A DNA stretch of 64,000 bases from Akkermansia muciniphila. Its GTDB lineage: Bacteria; Verrucomicrobiota; Verrucomicrobiia; Verrucomicrobiales; Akkermansiaceae. The translations under genes were made by a program, and so were the position numbers. The DNA is taken from the NCBI RefSeq assembly GCF_900184965.1, contig NZ_FXYA01000199.1, positions 124,001-188,000 of the forward strand, in the 5' to 3' direction. A model generated the notes under the pieces. It saw nothing but the letters and a program-made list of their open reading frames with translations. It did no database searches and was not told the origin of the DNA. This document shows positions 34,986 through 43,432 of this stretch, one piece after another. How positions within the stretch are numbered: position 1 is the stretch's first letter; each line of letters starts with the position of its first letter.

Positions 34986-36857
34986 ATGCGTTCTGATATG
35001 GATGAGAAAAGATTAGCCGGCGTAGTTCTGCCATTGTTCTCCCTGCGCCGTAGCAATGACCACGGCATCGGTGACTTGACGGCTTTGCGCCAATGGATTG
35101 ACTGGGCGGCGGATGCCCATGTGGGTTTCCTTCAGCTGCTCCCCGTCAACGCCCTGGGCAGGGACGAATGCCCCTCCCCCTATTCCGCCATCAGCTCCGT
35201 AGCTTTGGAACCCCTGTACCTTTCCCTGGAACCCTGGACCATCCCCGGCCTGGAAGAACGCGTATTCAATGAAACGGGGGACACGCTGCCGTGGGAACAG
35301 CCCTCCGGCCCGGATCTGGTGGACTATCCCAAGGTCAGATTCTGGAAAATGTGGATTCTGCGGGGAGCCTGGAACAATTTCAAGACCAAGCCGGAATATG
35401 AATGCATCATGCCCAAATTCAGGGAATGGGTGAAAGAACAGGGAAGCTGGCTGGAAGACTTTGTCTGTTTTCAGGTCCTCTGCGACCTGTTCGGCACGGA
35501 AATCTGGTGGCATTGGCCGGAACAGGATCCGGCGCGGGCCAAGGCCATTGCCGCCGATTACGAGGAGGAAAAGGACTTTGCCCGCTGGCTCCAGTGGCTC
35601 TGTGAAAAACAGTGGGAATTCATCCGCATTTATGCGGACGAACGCAATGTGAAGCTGATGGGGGATATCCCCATTGGCGTTTCCCTTTCCAGCGCCGACG
35701 TCTTTTTTGAACGCCACCTGTTTGACACGGAATGGTGCGGAGGAGCCCCGGCGGAAGGCAGCTATGCGGAAGACCCATTCACGGCCAAATGGGGGCAAAA
35801 CTGGGGCATTCCGCTGTATAAATGGGATGTCATGGCTCAGGATAACTTCGCCTGGTGGCGCCGCAGGGTAAAGTACTGCACCAAGATTTTCAGCATGTAC
35901 AGGATTGACCACATCCTGGGATTTTACCGCATTTACTCCTTCCCGTGGAAACCCACGGAAAACGGGGACTTCCTGCCTCTTTCCCACGATCAGGCTGCCC
36001 AGAGGACGGGCGGGAGGCTGCCCGGCTTCAAGCCCCGCGGGGATGATAATGCTGCGGACCGCAACATGAACCTGGCGGACGGAGACCTGTATCTGCGCCT
36101 TCTGCTTTCCGCCGCTCCCGGCGTCAGCGTGGTGGGGGAAGACCTGGGCTGCGTTCCGGATTACGTGCGCCCGAACATGCGCCAGCTGGATATCCCCGGT
36201 TTCAAGATTCCTCACTGGGAAATCAAGGAGGACGGAACCATTACGTCCGGACAGGAGTATCACGAATGCTCCTTTGCGGCGTTCGGAACGCATGACTTTG
36301 AAACCATCATGCAGACATGGAACGACAGCTACGCGAAAATAGAACGCGCCCGCAAGCTGGGACTGTGGGAGGACGGCTCCCCCAAAACGCCGTCCGGCCC
36401 GGAACAGGAAAACATCGTGCGCCAGGCGGAGGACGGAGCGCGCCTGCTGAAATGGTTTGCGGATTTCTCCGGCATGCAGCCTGAAACCTGGCTTTCCTGC
36501 TGGAACCAGGAAATCAAAACGGCCATGTACAACGCCCTGTTCCGTTCCCGTTCCCGTTATGCGGCCATTCTCTGGCCTGCCCTCTTCGGCATCAACAAAC
36601 GCCTCAATATTCCCGGCACTACGGGAGGAACCAACTGGAGGGAGCGCATGCCCTTCAAGGCCGTGGAAGCATGCGGCATGCCGCAGACTGCTTGGCTGCG
36701 CACCATCATCGACGGCTCCGGCCGCATGCCGCTGCAGGGTGAAGACGCCATCAGGGCGCTCAAGGAATCCAGCAAACGCCTCTTCCCGAAAATCACCGTC
36801 AACAACGAACGCTTCCTGAAACGGATGCTGATGTGGCCGAACGGCAAATCCCTATAG
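34986..36857 (+). CDS. malQ: 4-alpha-glucanotransferase (GH77, amylomaltase)
   Basis: 623 residues. GH77 features: PLFSLRRSNDHGIGDL at the N-terminus, DIPIGVSLSSADVFF (family: DlPifvaxdSaDvW), the nucleophile Asp in YRIDHILGFYRIYSFP, the acid/base Glu in VVGEDLGCVPDYV, and the stabiliser Asp in FGTHDFETI. It disproportionates maltodextrins in the cytoplasm, supporting glycogen or mucin-independent alpha-glucan use together with the GH13 enzyme at 9217. ATG 34986 is used; MDEKRLAG at 34998 is possible. Confidence 0.93.
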   Translation: MRSDMDEKRLAGVVLPLFSLRRSNDHGIGDLTALRQWIDWAADAHVGFLQLLPVNALGRDECPSPYSAISSVALEPLYLSLEPWTIPGLEERVFNETGDTLPWEQPSGPDLVDYPKVRFWKMWILRGAWNNFKTKPEYECIMPKFREWVKEQGSWLEDFVCFQVLCDLFGTEIWWHWPEQDPARAKAIAADYEEEKDFARWLQWLCEKQWEFIRIYADERNVKLMGDIPIGVSLSSADVFFERHLFDTEWCGGAPAEGSYAEDPFTAKWGQNWGIPLYKWDVMAQDNFAWWRRRVKYCTKIFSMYRIDHILGFYRIYSFPWKPTENGDFLPLSHDQAAQRTGGRLPGFKPRGDDNAADRNMNLADGDLYLRLLLSAAPGVSVVGEDLGCVPDYVRPNMRQLDIPGFKIPHWEIKEDGTITSGQEYHECSFAAFGTHDFETIMQTWNDSYAKIERARKLGLWEDGSPKTPSGPEQENIVRQAEDGARLLKWFADFSGMQPETWLSCWNQEIKTAMYNALFRSRSRYAAILWPALFGINKRLNIPGTTGGTNWRERMPFKAVEACGMPQTAWLRTIIDGSGRMPLQGEDAIRALKESSKRLFPKITVNNERFLKRMLMWPNGKSL

Positions 36858-37122
36858 CCAACAGCCGGCGGCCGCATCTTTTTCATCCCGTTACGGCGGT
36901 TTTTGGTCTTCCCTTCCCTGGGTAACAGGAAAAGACAATGGCTGACCAGTTCGGGAGGCGGAGGTTGAAGATACGACGCGCCCTTCCTTGTTGCCTTGGA
37001 GCCTGGGAGAAATTCAACGGGACCGGAAACGCGCAGCAGACAAGCTCCACCCAAAAAAGAAACGCCCAGGCAATGGAACAAACGGCGTAGGCGAATCCCA
37101 ACCTGCTCAACAGGTTCAAAAT

Positions 37123-37167
37123 AAAAAACGCCGCTTTCCTGCCTGTATTTTCTGTCAGGAAAGCGGC
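37123..37167 (-). terminator. Rho-independent terminator of the PEP-CTERM gene
   Basis: A 12-bp stem GCCGCTTTCCTG/CAGGAAAGCGGC (37130-37141 and 37156-37167) with a 14-nt loop, followed on the minus strand by G and six T. It lies 23 bases after the PEP-CTERM stop. The remaining 265 bases back to malQ hold no supported gene. Confidence 0.85.
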
Positions 37168-37190
37168 AAGCTGAAAAATAATATATATTT

Positions 37191-38042
37191 CTATGCCAAT
37201 CGGCGGCGGCGCATCATGAGAGCAGTCAGCCCCAGGAGGCTCAGGGAGGCTGTGGCAGGTTCCGGCACAACGGCCACATATTGGACATACACACCCTTCT
37301 CGTCAGTACCCAGATGATATTTGCCAAAATCCTCGGCTGTCGCAGTCAGCTCTCCTTCAGTAGAAGTCAGCGCGCCTCCATCGGTTCCAGTTATTGTCCC
37401 CGCTGCAAGGTTCCACGTTTGATAAAGATTTGTGTTGAAAGCTTCTTCTTCAGCCCCGCAAATCAAATACCTCTTTTCAAGACCATATGTAGATGTCGCT
37501 GTTACTATCCCGGTATTCAGGGAAGCGGAAATGGTCGTCGTGCGGTTATTGCCTTCCACCCCATTCATGGAGCCGGACATGTAATTGATCACGCCATGAA
37601 CACCAAAAACCATGGAATGGTTGGCGCCCGGATCAAAGATATTGTAAACGTTCACCGTCCCGTCAATCCGGCTTGTGCCGTACGCAAACAGCGCATTGAC
37701 GTTCAAAACGCTTCCTTCTCCCACATTGAATTGCCCGTCAAACCGGGGATTTCTGCTGGGAATTGATGAAGAAGGGGTTAAGTTTCCCAGAGAAACCGTT
37801 GCTCCGTCGGTTAGATTGAAAATGGTGGAAGAATTACCAAAGATGGAACCTCCGGTTTTTTCCCAATTAACGGAAGCGCCGCTGATGCTAATGGTATCGC
37901 CATTGCCCGGGACAGCATTGGTATCCCAGTTGGCCGCATCTGTCCAATTTTCAGTTCCTGCTCCACCAGTCCATGATACGGAAGAAGCGGAAGCGCTTCC
38001 TAACAAGGCAGCACTCATCAATAAAAACAATGATTTCTTCAT
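37191..38042 (-). CDS. PEP-CTERM surface protein, autotransporter-like beta-helix repeats
   Basis: 283 residues. It has a signal peptide (1-19, LFLLMSAALLGSASA), then Trp/Gly/Asn-rich repeats typical of beta-helical surface proteins (WTGGAGTENWTDAANWDTNAVP), and a C-terminal PEP-CTERM sorting signal: VPEPATASLSLLGLTALMM followed by four Arg. Such proteins are cut by an exosortase and attached or exported at the cell surface; no exosortase gene is in the window. The gene lies downstream of a candidate invertible element, with a promoter that straddles the element boundary, so its expression may be phase-variable. A terminator follows. AT-richer than housekeeping neighbours. Confidence 0.85.
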   Translation of the reverse strand: MKKSLFLLMSAALLGSASASSVSWTGGAGTENWTDAANWDTNAVPGNGDTISISGASVNWEKTGGSIFGNSSTIFNLTDGATVSLGNLTPSSSIPSRNPRFDGQFNVGEGSVLNVNALFAYGTSRIDGTVNVYNIFDPGANHSMVFGVHGVINYMSGSMNGVEGNNRTTTISASLNTGIVTATSTYGLEKRYLICGAEEEAFNTNLYQTWNLAAGTITGTDGGALTSTEGELTATAEDFGKYHLGTDEKGVYVQYVAVVPEPATASLSLLGLTALMMRRRRLA

Positions 38043-38080
38043 AATCGATTTTACAATTAAAAAACCTAGACGGCTTTTGG

Positions 38081-38109
38081 ATGTTAACGGATTATGAATC
38101 CGCCGTCAA
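38081..38109 (-). promoter_or_regulatory. Candidate PEP-CTERM gene promoter straddling the element boundary
   Basis: On the minus strand TTGACG (38104-38109, inside element A) is 17 bases from TAACAT (38081-38086, outside it). The 17-base spacer is almost exactly the inverted repeat. Predicted transcription starts near 38074, giving a leader of about 32 bases before the start codon at 38042. Inversion of the element would remove the -35 box from this -10. Confidence 0.6.
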
Positions 38110-38304
38110 CACTCAAATTTGATAAAAAACAATTTAATGCTTATTTACCCTGTTATTTTCGAGCGCCGGATTTTGAAAAAGCTTCTCTCCCTTTATGGAT
38201 AAAGTTCTTCTCACACGACGGAAAGGTTATGCTGCCCAAGGCATCAGGAAATTCCGCAAGCCCTTCCATCCCAGGATTCCCTTTATATACGGATTCATAA
38301 TTCG
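38088..38304 (+). repeat. Candidate invertible promoter element, copy A
   Basis: Bounded by CGGATT-ATG-AATCCG (38088-38102) and CGGATT-CAT-AATTCG (38290-38304), which are inverted repeats of each other with one mismatch. The first 78 bases align without gaps to the reverse complement of element B at about 77 percent identity (shared GTCAAC, CAAATTTGA, AATTTAATGC, GTTATTT). The last 45 bases share AGCCCTT, GGATTC and CTTTATAT. The middle is unrelated. It fills much of the 423-bp gap between the PEP-CTERM gene (-) and prmA (+). No recombinase gene is in the window. Confidence 0.6.
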
Positions 38305-38465
38305 CGTCCACACTGGAAATAAAATTTATTATTAATTGATATTTAATGTTTTTCTTCAAACAAATCAATTTCTTAACAATAGAGTTCCACAGCCCAGGAA
38401 AGTGGAAACGCCGCCACTGGCAATCCATTCTTGCCTCCTTGCCGGAAAAATCCCATACTTTCTGC

Positions 38466-39326
38466 ATGACATGGAGTTGGAACAAACTTTCCGCCGCCAA
38501 ATGGGAAGACGCGTGGAGCGAACGCATCGCCGGGAATCCGAACGCCGTGATTACAAAAATCAAAGGGGGAAAAACGGTCCGAATTACCGTTTACTGCGAT
38601 GATGAAGAAGACGCCCTGGCTTTGAAAAAATATTTTGGAGGAACCGTCCGGGAAGTCAGGACGCAGGACTGGGTGGCGGCCCAAAAGCGGGAAAAACGCC
38701 CTCCGCTCAAAATAAGAGACACCCTGGTCATTACGGAACAGAGCTCTCCGGAAAATCTGGCCGCCCTGCGGAAGCAGTTCCCCTCGCGCAGCATCCTGAG
38801 CGTCCCCGCCGAAATGGCTTTCGGAACAGGAGACCACGCTACCACATCCACCTGCCTGCGTTTCATCTGCGACATTGCCAAATCCCGCAGAAAAACATCA
38901 TGGACCATGACGGATATAGGCTGCGGCACCGCCGTGCTCGCTATGGCGGCGCTGAAGCTGGGGGCGGAGCACGCCACGGCTTTCGACTTTGACCCCATGG
39001 CTATTGAAGTGGCCCGGCACAACATGGTCCGCAACGCCGTCACGGCGGAACAGCTGGACTTATTTGTGGGAGACGTCTTCGAATGGAAGCCTTCGGAATC
39101 CCATCAGGGGGATCTTGTCGTCGCCAACCTGTTTTCAACTATCCTGCAAAGAGCTTTTCCGCATATCATCGCCGCCATGAAGAAGAATGCCGCGCTGGTC
39201 ATCTCCGGCATTCTGGCCTCCCAGTGGGAAGAAACGAAAGAGGCAGCGGAACGCCACGGGCTGTTCTTTGAACAGGTCGTCAAACGCGGCAAATGGATCA
39301 CGGCAAAAGGCGGCATGGCCCGGTAG
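38466..39326 (+). CDS. prmA: Ribosomal protein L11 methyltransferase
   Basis: 286 residues from MTWSWNKLSAAKWEDAW; the frame is open for 40 codons upstream, but those look non-coding and overlap AT-rich spacer. PrmA features: the EMAFGTGDHATTSTCL motif, the SAM-binding DIGCGTAVLAMAALKLGA, DFDPMAIEVARHN, and VVANLFSTIL (family NI/NL motif). It trimethylates ribosomal protein L11. The N-terminal substrate-recognition domain is short but present (about residues 1-95). Convergent with ribE. Confidence 0.9.
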   Translation: MTWSWNKLSAAKWEDAWSERIAGNPNAVITKIKGGKTVRITVYCDDEEDALALKKYFGGTVREVRTQDWVAAQKREKRPPLKIRDTLVITEQSSPENLAALRKQFPSRSILSVPAEMAFGTGDHATTSTCLRFICDIAKSRRKTSWTMTDIGCGTAVLAMAALKLGAEHATAFDFDPMAIEVARHNMVRNAVTAEQLDLFVGDVFEWKPSESHQGDLVVANLFSTILQRAFPHIIAAMKKNAALVISGILASQWEETKEAAERHGLFFEQVVKRGKWITAKGGMAR

Positions 39327-39524
39327 CAAACAGAACCTTCCGCATTTTTCTCCGCCCCCCTCCCACGGCCTTTCTCTCACCGGAACAGAAATGTCCCGGC
39401 TTCCTGTTCGAAAATCTCCGCAGCCCTTCCCTTCTTCTGCGGAAAACAGGAATGCCTTTTTATAGCCCGGCAGAGAAAAACCATCCCTGGCATGCCCGGC
39501 ATTTGTTTCTCCTTACGGGCAGGG

Positions 39525-40127
39525 CTATCCTTCCGCACGTTCACGGGCAGAAAACAGTTTCTCTACATACTTGGCCAGCATATCCACTTCCAGATTCACC
39601 GGCTGGCCGGGAACGGCATCCTGCAGATTCGTTCGGCCGAAAGTATGGGGAGTAATCCAGAACTCCAGCAGGGAACCGTTCAAATTGGCTATGGTCAGGG
39701 AAATGCCGTCAATGGTGATGGAACCCTTGTCAATACAATAGCGGGTTAGTTCCTCCGGAATGCGCACCTCCAGACGGTGGTCCTGCCCTACGGGCTCCAG
39801 GGCGGCAATCGTGCCGGTATGATCCACATGCCCCATCACGAAGTGGCCGCCGAAACGGTCCATGGCGGACATGGCGCGTTCCAGATTAACCAGCCCCCCC
39901 GGCTTGAGGTTTCCCAGACTGGTGACGCGGAGAGTCTGGGAAAGAAGATCAAAGGAGATGCGTTCACCCTCCAGGGCATCCACCGTCAGGCAGCATCCGT
40001 TGACGGCAACGGAATCCCCTAGGGAAAGTTCACGGCCGAACGGAATGGCCAGCGTCAGCCGGGCTCCGCCGTTAATAGGCGTAAACCCTTCCACAGTTCC
40101 TGTTGTTTCAACGAGTCCGGTAAACAT
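39525..40127 (-). CDS. ribE: Riboflavin synthase, alpha chain
   Basis: 200 residues with two lumazine-binding repeats: MFTGLVETTG at the start, GDSVAVNGCCLTV in the first repeat, FVMGHVDHTG at the junction and KGSITIDGISLTI in the second. It converts two 6,7-dimethyl-8-ribityllumazine molecules to riboflavin and the pyrimidine precursor. Riboflavin feeds the FMN of NuoF in the complex I operon. It follows the antiporter gene by 24 bases on the minus strand. There is no FMN riboswitch: the gap is too short. Confidence 0.93.
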   Translation of the reverse strand: MFTGLVETTGTVEGFTPINGGARLTLAIPFGRELSLGDSVAVNGCCLTVDALEGERISFDLLSQTLRVTSLGNLKPGGLVNLERAMSAMDRFGGHFVMGHVDHTGTIAALEPVGQDHRLEVRIPEELTRYCIDKGSITIDGISLTIANLNGSLLEFWITPHTFGRTNLQDAVPGQPVNLEVDMLAKYVEKLFSARERAEG

Positions 40128-40151
40128 AAGAGTGACATTCCGCTCCGGGCC

Positions 40152-41765
40152 TTAATGGCCGAAGCAGGTGAAGAAAATGAACACGATGGCTGTGGGAAAA
40201 GCCGCCCAGGCGAACAGCCACAGGGGATTGATGCCCTTGAAGTATTTACCCAGAATGGCCTGCCCGGCCGGGTTGGGGGCGTTGGCGATGACCGTCAGGC
40301 CGCCGCCCGTCACAGCACCCGCCACCACGGAATACTTGACGGCTTCCGGCAGGTTGGGAACCGTGGACGCCAGGAAGGTGACGGCGGCATTGTCATTAAA
40401 TGCCGTCAGCAGCGTAGCCCCGACCATGGCGTAGTCCCCCAGCCGCGTCAGCACCGGTTCCAGCCACCAGGCCTGCACGCCGCCCAGAATGACCAGCCCC
40501 GCCAGGAAGAACCCCACCATAATGGGCACGCGCAGAGACATTTGGTTCTGGTATTGCGGCGTAGCCAGCGTAAAACCGATAAAGAACAGGAAACTGCCGA
40601 TGAACATGACCGGCTCATGGGCGAAAAGAACCGTCCAGACCAGGAAGCAGACATGCGCCAGGGTCACCCACAGCGGTATTTTGTCATTGCGGTCTTCCCA
40701 GGACTGGGGAACGGCGTCGTCAAACTCGTCAAACTCTCTCTGCTGGGAAGCCAGGCGGGCGAACTCCCTGCGGAAAAGGAGAAAATACGCCAAATTGGAA
40801 ATGACGATGGCGGAAACGGCCTTCCATCCGAAATGCTGGATCATGTGCGCCAGCCCCCAGTCCCACTTTTCCGCCACCATCACCACGGGCGGAGCTGCAA
40901 AATGCGTCAGGGTGCCCCCGATGGAAATATTCACGAAGAGCAGCCCCAGAGTGGCGTACATCAACGTTTTCTTCGGTTTGAGGTCGTAAAATTTCTTGCT
41001 TAGGATCAGGGCCCCGATCGTCATGGCGGCGGGTTCCGTAATCAGAGAACCCAGCAGGGGAGCCAGGCACATCACGGAAATCCACCACGCGCCCGGCGTG
41101 GCCTTCCCAAGCCTGGCGCCGCAGTTCACGACATACTCCGCCAGCTTGAAAATAGGGCGGGAGGAAGCGATAATCATGATAATCATCACGAACATCGGCT
41201 CCGTGAAGGAACAATCATAATTCAAGTAGGCGGAAAAATCCTCAAAGGAATAATATTTCCAGCACACGAACATAAAAGGGATAAGCCAGATTCCGAACAC
41301 GGCTTCCACTTCTCCCAGGAAATGGAAAATGGCGGACGCGAAGGAAACCGGGAGGCGCTCTTCCGGATGCATCACGCGGAAATTGGTTTCCTTGAGCTTT
41401 TCCTTGTAGCGCAGGGCCAGCTTATGGGAATAACGCTCAAAGCGGCCGGCCAGAAACGTATGGATAATAGCCCCGAAGAAAACGAGCGTCACGGCCAGGT
41501 TGAAACCGCCGGACTGCTTGTTGCGTTCACTGAGCACCTGGTACAGGCCGGCATCCGGCGGCACCGGCTTGTACTGATTCAGGGGAATGGGAAAATGGCT
41601 GTACTGGGATTCCCCCCCCACTTCCGCGGCCGGATAAGCGGGAGCCGCCGCGCGGGCCGAAGCCTCACCGGCGGGAGCCCCCAGGAAAAAAGCGGCGGCA
41701 GCGATGATAGTGAGCAGACCCGCACGGCGCGCCAGAACTTTGAAGAAATGACAAATACAGATCAT
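40152..41765 (-). CDS. Putative Na+/H+ antiporter (PF07399-like polytopic membrane protein)
   Basis: 537 residues. A signal-like hydrophobic N-terminus (about 10-35) is followed by a periplasmic stretch and about 11 membrane helices. Landmarks: SASRPIFKLAEY-type segment (SSRPIFKLAEYVV), LAPLLGSLITEPAAMTIGAL, GTLTHFAAPPVVMVAEKW, and AFNDNAAVTFLAS near the C-terminus, with buried Asp and Asn typical of ion-transport (IT) superfamily carriers. The assignment as sodium/proton antiporter is by family resemblance only. It shares the minus strand with ribE (24-base gap). The 190-bp gap upstream to the deacetylase shows no gene. Confidence 0.75.
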   Translation of the reverse strand: MICICHFFKVLARRAGLLTIIAAAAFFLGAPAGEASARAAAPAYPAAEVGGESQYSHFPIPLNQYKPVPPDAGLYQVLSERNKQSGGFNLAVTLVFFGAIIHTFLAGRFERYSHKLALRYKEKLKETNFRVMHPEERLPVSFASAIFHFLGEVEAVFGIWLIPFMFVCWKYYSFEDFSAYLNYDCSFTEPMFVMIIMIIASSRPIFKLAEYVVNCGARLGKATPGAWWISVMCLAPLLGSLITEPAAMTIGALILSKKFYDLKPKKTLMYATLGLLFVNISIGGTLTHFAAPPVVMVAEKWDWGLAHMIQHFGWKAVSAIVISNLAYFLLFRREFARLASQQREFDEFDDAVPQSWEDRNDKIPLWVTLAHVCFLVWTVLFAHEPVMFIGSFLFFIGFTLATPQYQNQMSLRVPIMVGFFLAGLVILGGVQAWWLEPVLTRLGDYAMVGATLLTAFNDNAAVTFLASTVPNLPEAVKYSVVAGAVTGGGLTVIANAPNPAGQAILGKYFKGINPLWLFAWAAFPTAIVFIFFTCFGH

Positions 41766-41955
41766 GTCTGCGGACAGACTAAACGCCTCTCCTTTCTTCC
41801 GCGAGCGGAAAATGAGTCTGCATGCTTTTTAACAGAAACGCGCTCAGCGGGAAAATCCAGACAGGCCCCGGAAAAACGCGCGCGGCACAGAACAGGCTGT
41901 CATGCCTGCCTGAGTTTAAGGTTGAACAGAAAACTTAAAAATAGTAGTTGCAGAT

Positions 41956-43422
41956 ATGCGCTCCGTCCCAGGCCTCCTCTCCGTTTTCTTGATCGCAGCC
42001 GGTGCCGCATGTGCGGAGCTTCCGCCCGACCTGCCGCCGGCGTCACCCCTTCCCTTTGCCCCCGGCCCGGTCATCGGGGGAACCGTCAAGGGAGACCCGG
42101 CCTCCGGCATCGTTCCCGTCAGGGACCTGATTGAAGCCAACCGCAAGGATGAATACATCCCCATAGCGGAACCCATTCCCGGAGAGACAGGCTCTTCCGC
42201 TCCCCAGGCGGAGTCCATCCCGAACGCGGAACCCATCCCCGGGGAAACGAACCTGCATGCCCCGGCACAACCTGCGGTGGCGCCCCTCGTCATCCCTTCC
42301 ACGGCCTTTTCCTCCGTTCCGGTCCCTCAGCATGAAACCCGCATAGCCATTCTGGGCTACCATGATTTCAGCCGCACCCTTCCCGCTACGGAGATGCGCA
42401 TGAATACGGATGTGTTCCGCTCCCAGATGCGGGCGCTGAAAGCGTCCGGAGTGCCCGTTATCTCCATGAAGGAATTCCTGGAATGGAAACTGGGGGACAG
42501 GCAGCTTCCGGCCAAATGCGTCATGATCACCATTGACGACGGCTGGAAGAGCGTTTACACGGACGCCTACCCAATCCTGAAAGAAACGGGATTCCCCTTT
42601 ACCATTTTCCCATACACCAAATTCATCACGGGCCGCGGTTCGGCCATGAGCCCCGCCCAGATTCAGGAAATGCTGGATAACGGCGCCACCCTGGGCAGCC
42701 ACTCCATCAGCCACCTGTACCCGAGATCCTGGCGTGCCGCCCAGCGTAAAGGCGCCCAGGCGGTTCAGGAGCTGGCAACGGCGGAAATAGGCCATTCCCG
42801 GAAAATCCTTCAGGAAAAATTCCCCGGTTCTTCCGTGGAGGCCTATTGCTATCCGGGCGGCTTCATCCTGCCGGAAATGATCTCCAGGGCGGAAGAAGCC
42901 GGATTCCAGGCGGCCTTTACGGTAATTCCCAAAAAAGTGACCAAGGACACGGACCGCTGGCGGATTCACCGCTACATGGTCTTCGGCAAAGACCCTAAGA
43001 CATTCACCAGAGCCGTGAATTTCAACGTTCCCTCTACTCCGGAAACTCCGGCGGCCACCCCTGGCGGCGGCAGCGGCAAAAAGCTGAATTCCTACCCGGC
43101 TCCGGCCCAGCCCGTTTATCCGGCAGCCAATACCGTGGTGAAAAACCAGACTCCCGATATATCCATTTCCCTGGCAGGGGAACCCTCCCTGGACCCCAGG
43201 CAGATGGAAATGCGCATCTCCGGCTTCGGCCTGGTAAACGCCCGGTACGACGCCAAGGAAAAAATTTTGAAATGGACTCCATCCCGTCCCCTGCGGCTCA
43301 GCCCCGTAACCGTCCAGGTCCGTTGGAAAAATCCTGCTGCCAACATGTGGCAGACAGCCACCTGGCAATTCGGCATTGAGGAACAGGAAATGCACTTCAC
43401 TCCCCGGAACATCGTCAAATAG
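41956..43422 (+). CDS. Secreted polysaccharide deacetylase family protein
   Basis: 488 residues. It has a signal peptide (1-20, ending AACA), then a Pro-rich linker (about 21-125) that contains an 8-residue repeat AEPIPGET twice. A NodB deacetylase domain follows (about 128-350): ILGYHDF, motif 1 ITIDDGW (Asp pair at about 193-194), motif 2 SHSISH (about 248-253), and PFTIFPYT. The C-terminal 110 residues are a second Pro-rich stretch and an Ig-like beta domain. It would remove N-acetyl groups from an extracellular or cell-wall glycan; the substrate is unknown. Convergent with the membrane protein gene, 10 bases apart. Confidence 0.85.
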   Translation: MRSVPGLLSVFLIAAGAACAELPPDLPPASPLPFAPGPVIGGTVKGDPASGIVPVRDLIEANRKDEYIPIAEPIPGETGSSAPQAESIPNAEPIPGETNLHAPAQPAVAPLVIPSTAFSSVPVPQHETRIAILGYHDFSRTLPATEMRMNTDVFRSQMRALKASGVPVISMKEFLEWKLGDRQLPAKCVMITIDDGWKSVYTDAYPILKETGFPFTIFPYTKFITGRGSAMSPAQIQEMLDNGATLGSHSISHLYPRSWRAAQRKGAQAVQELATAEIGHSRKILQEKFPGSSVEAYCYPGGFILPEMISRAEEAGFQAAFTVIPKKVTKDTDRWRIHRYMVFGKDPKTFTRAVNFNVPSTPETPAATPGGGSGKKLNSYPAPAQPVYPAANTVVKNQTPDISISLAGEPSLDPRQMEMRISGFGLVNARYDAKEKILKWTPSRPLRLSPVTVQVRWKNPAANMWQTATWQFGIEEQEMHFTPRNIVK

Positions 43423-43432
43423 ACATCTTCCC

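Noticed and set aside
36883-37119. 78-codon minus-strand frame with a hydrophobic stretch between malQ and the PEP-CTERM terminator
   Set aside because: Its only start is TTG, it lies immediately downstream of a strong terminator, and the C-terminal half has no coding character.
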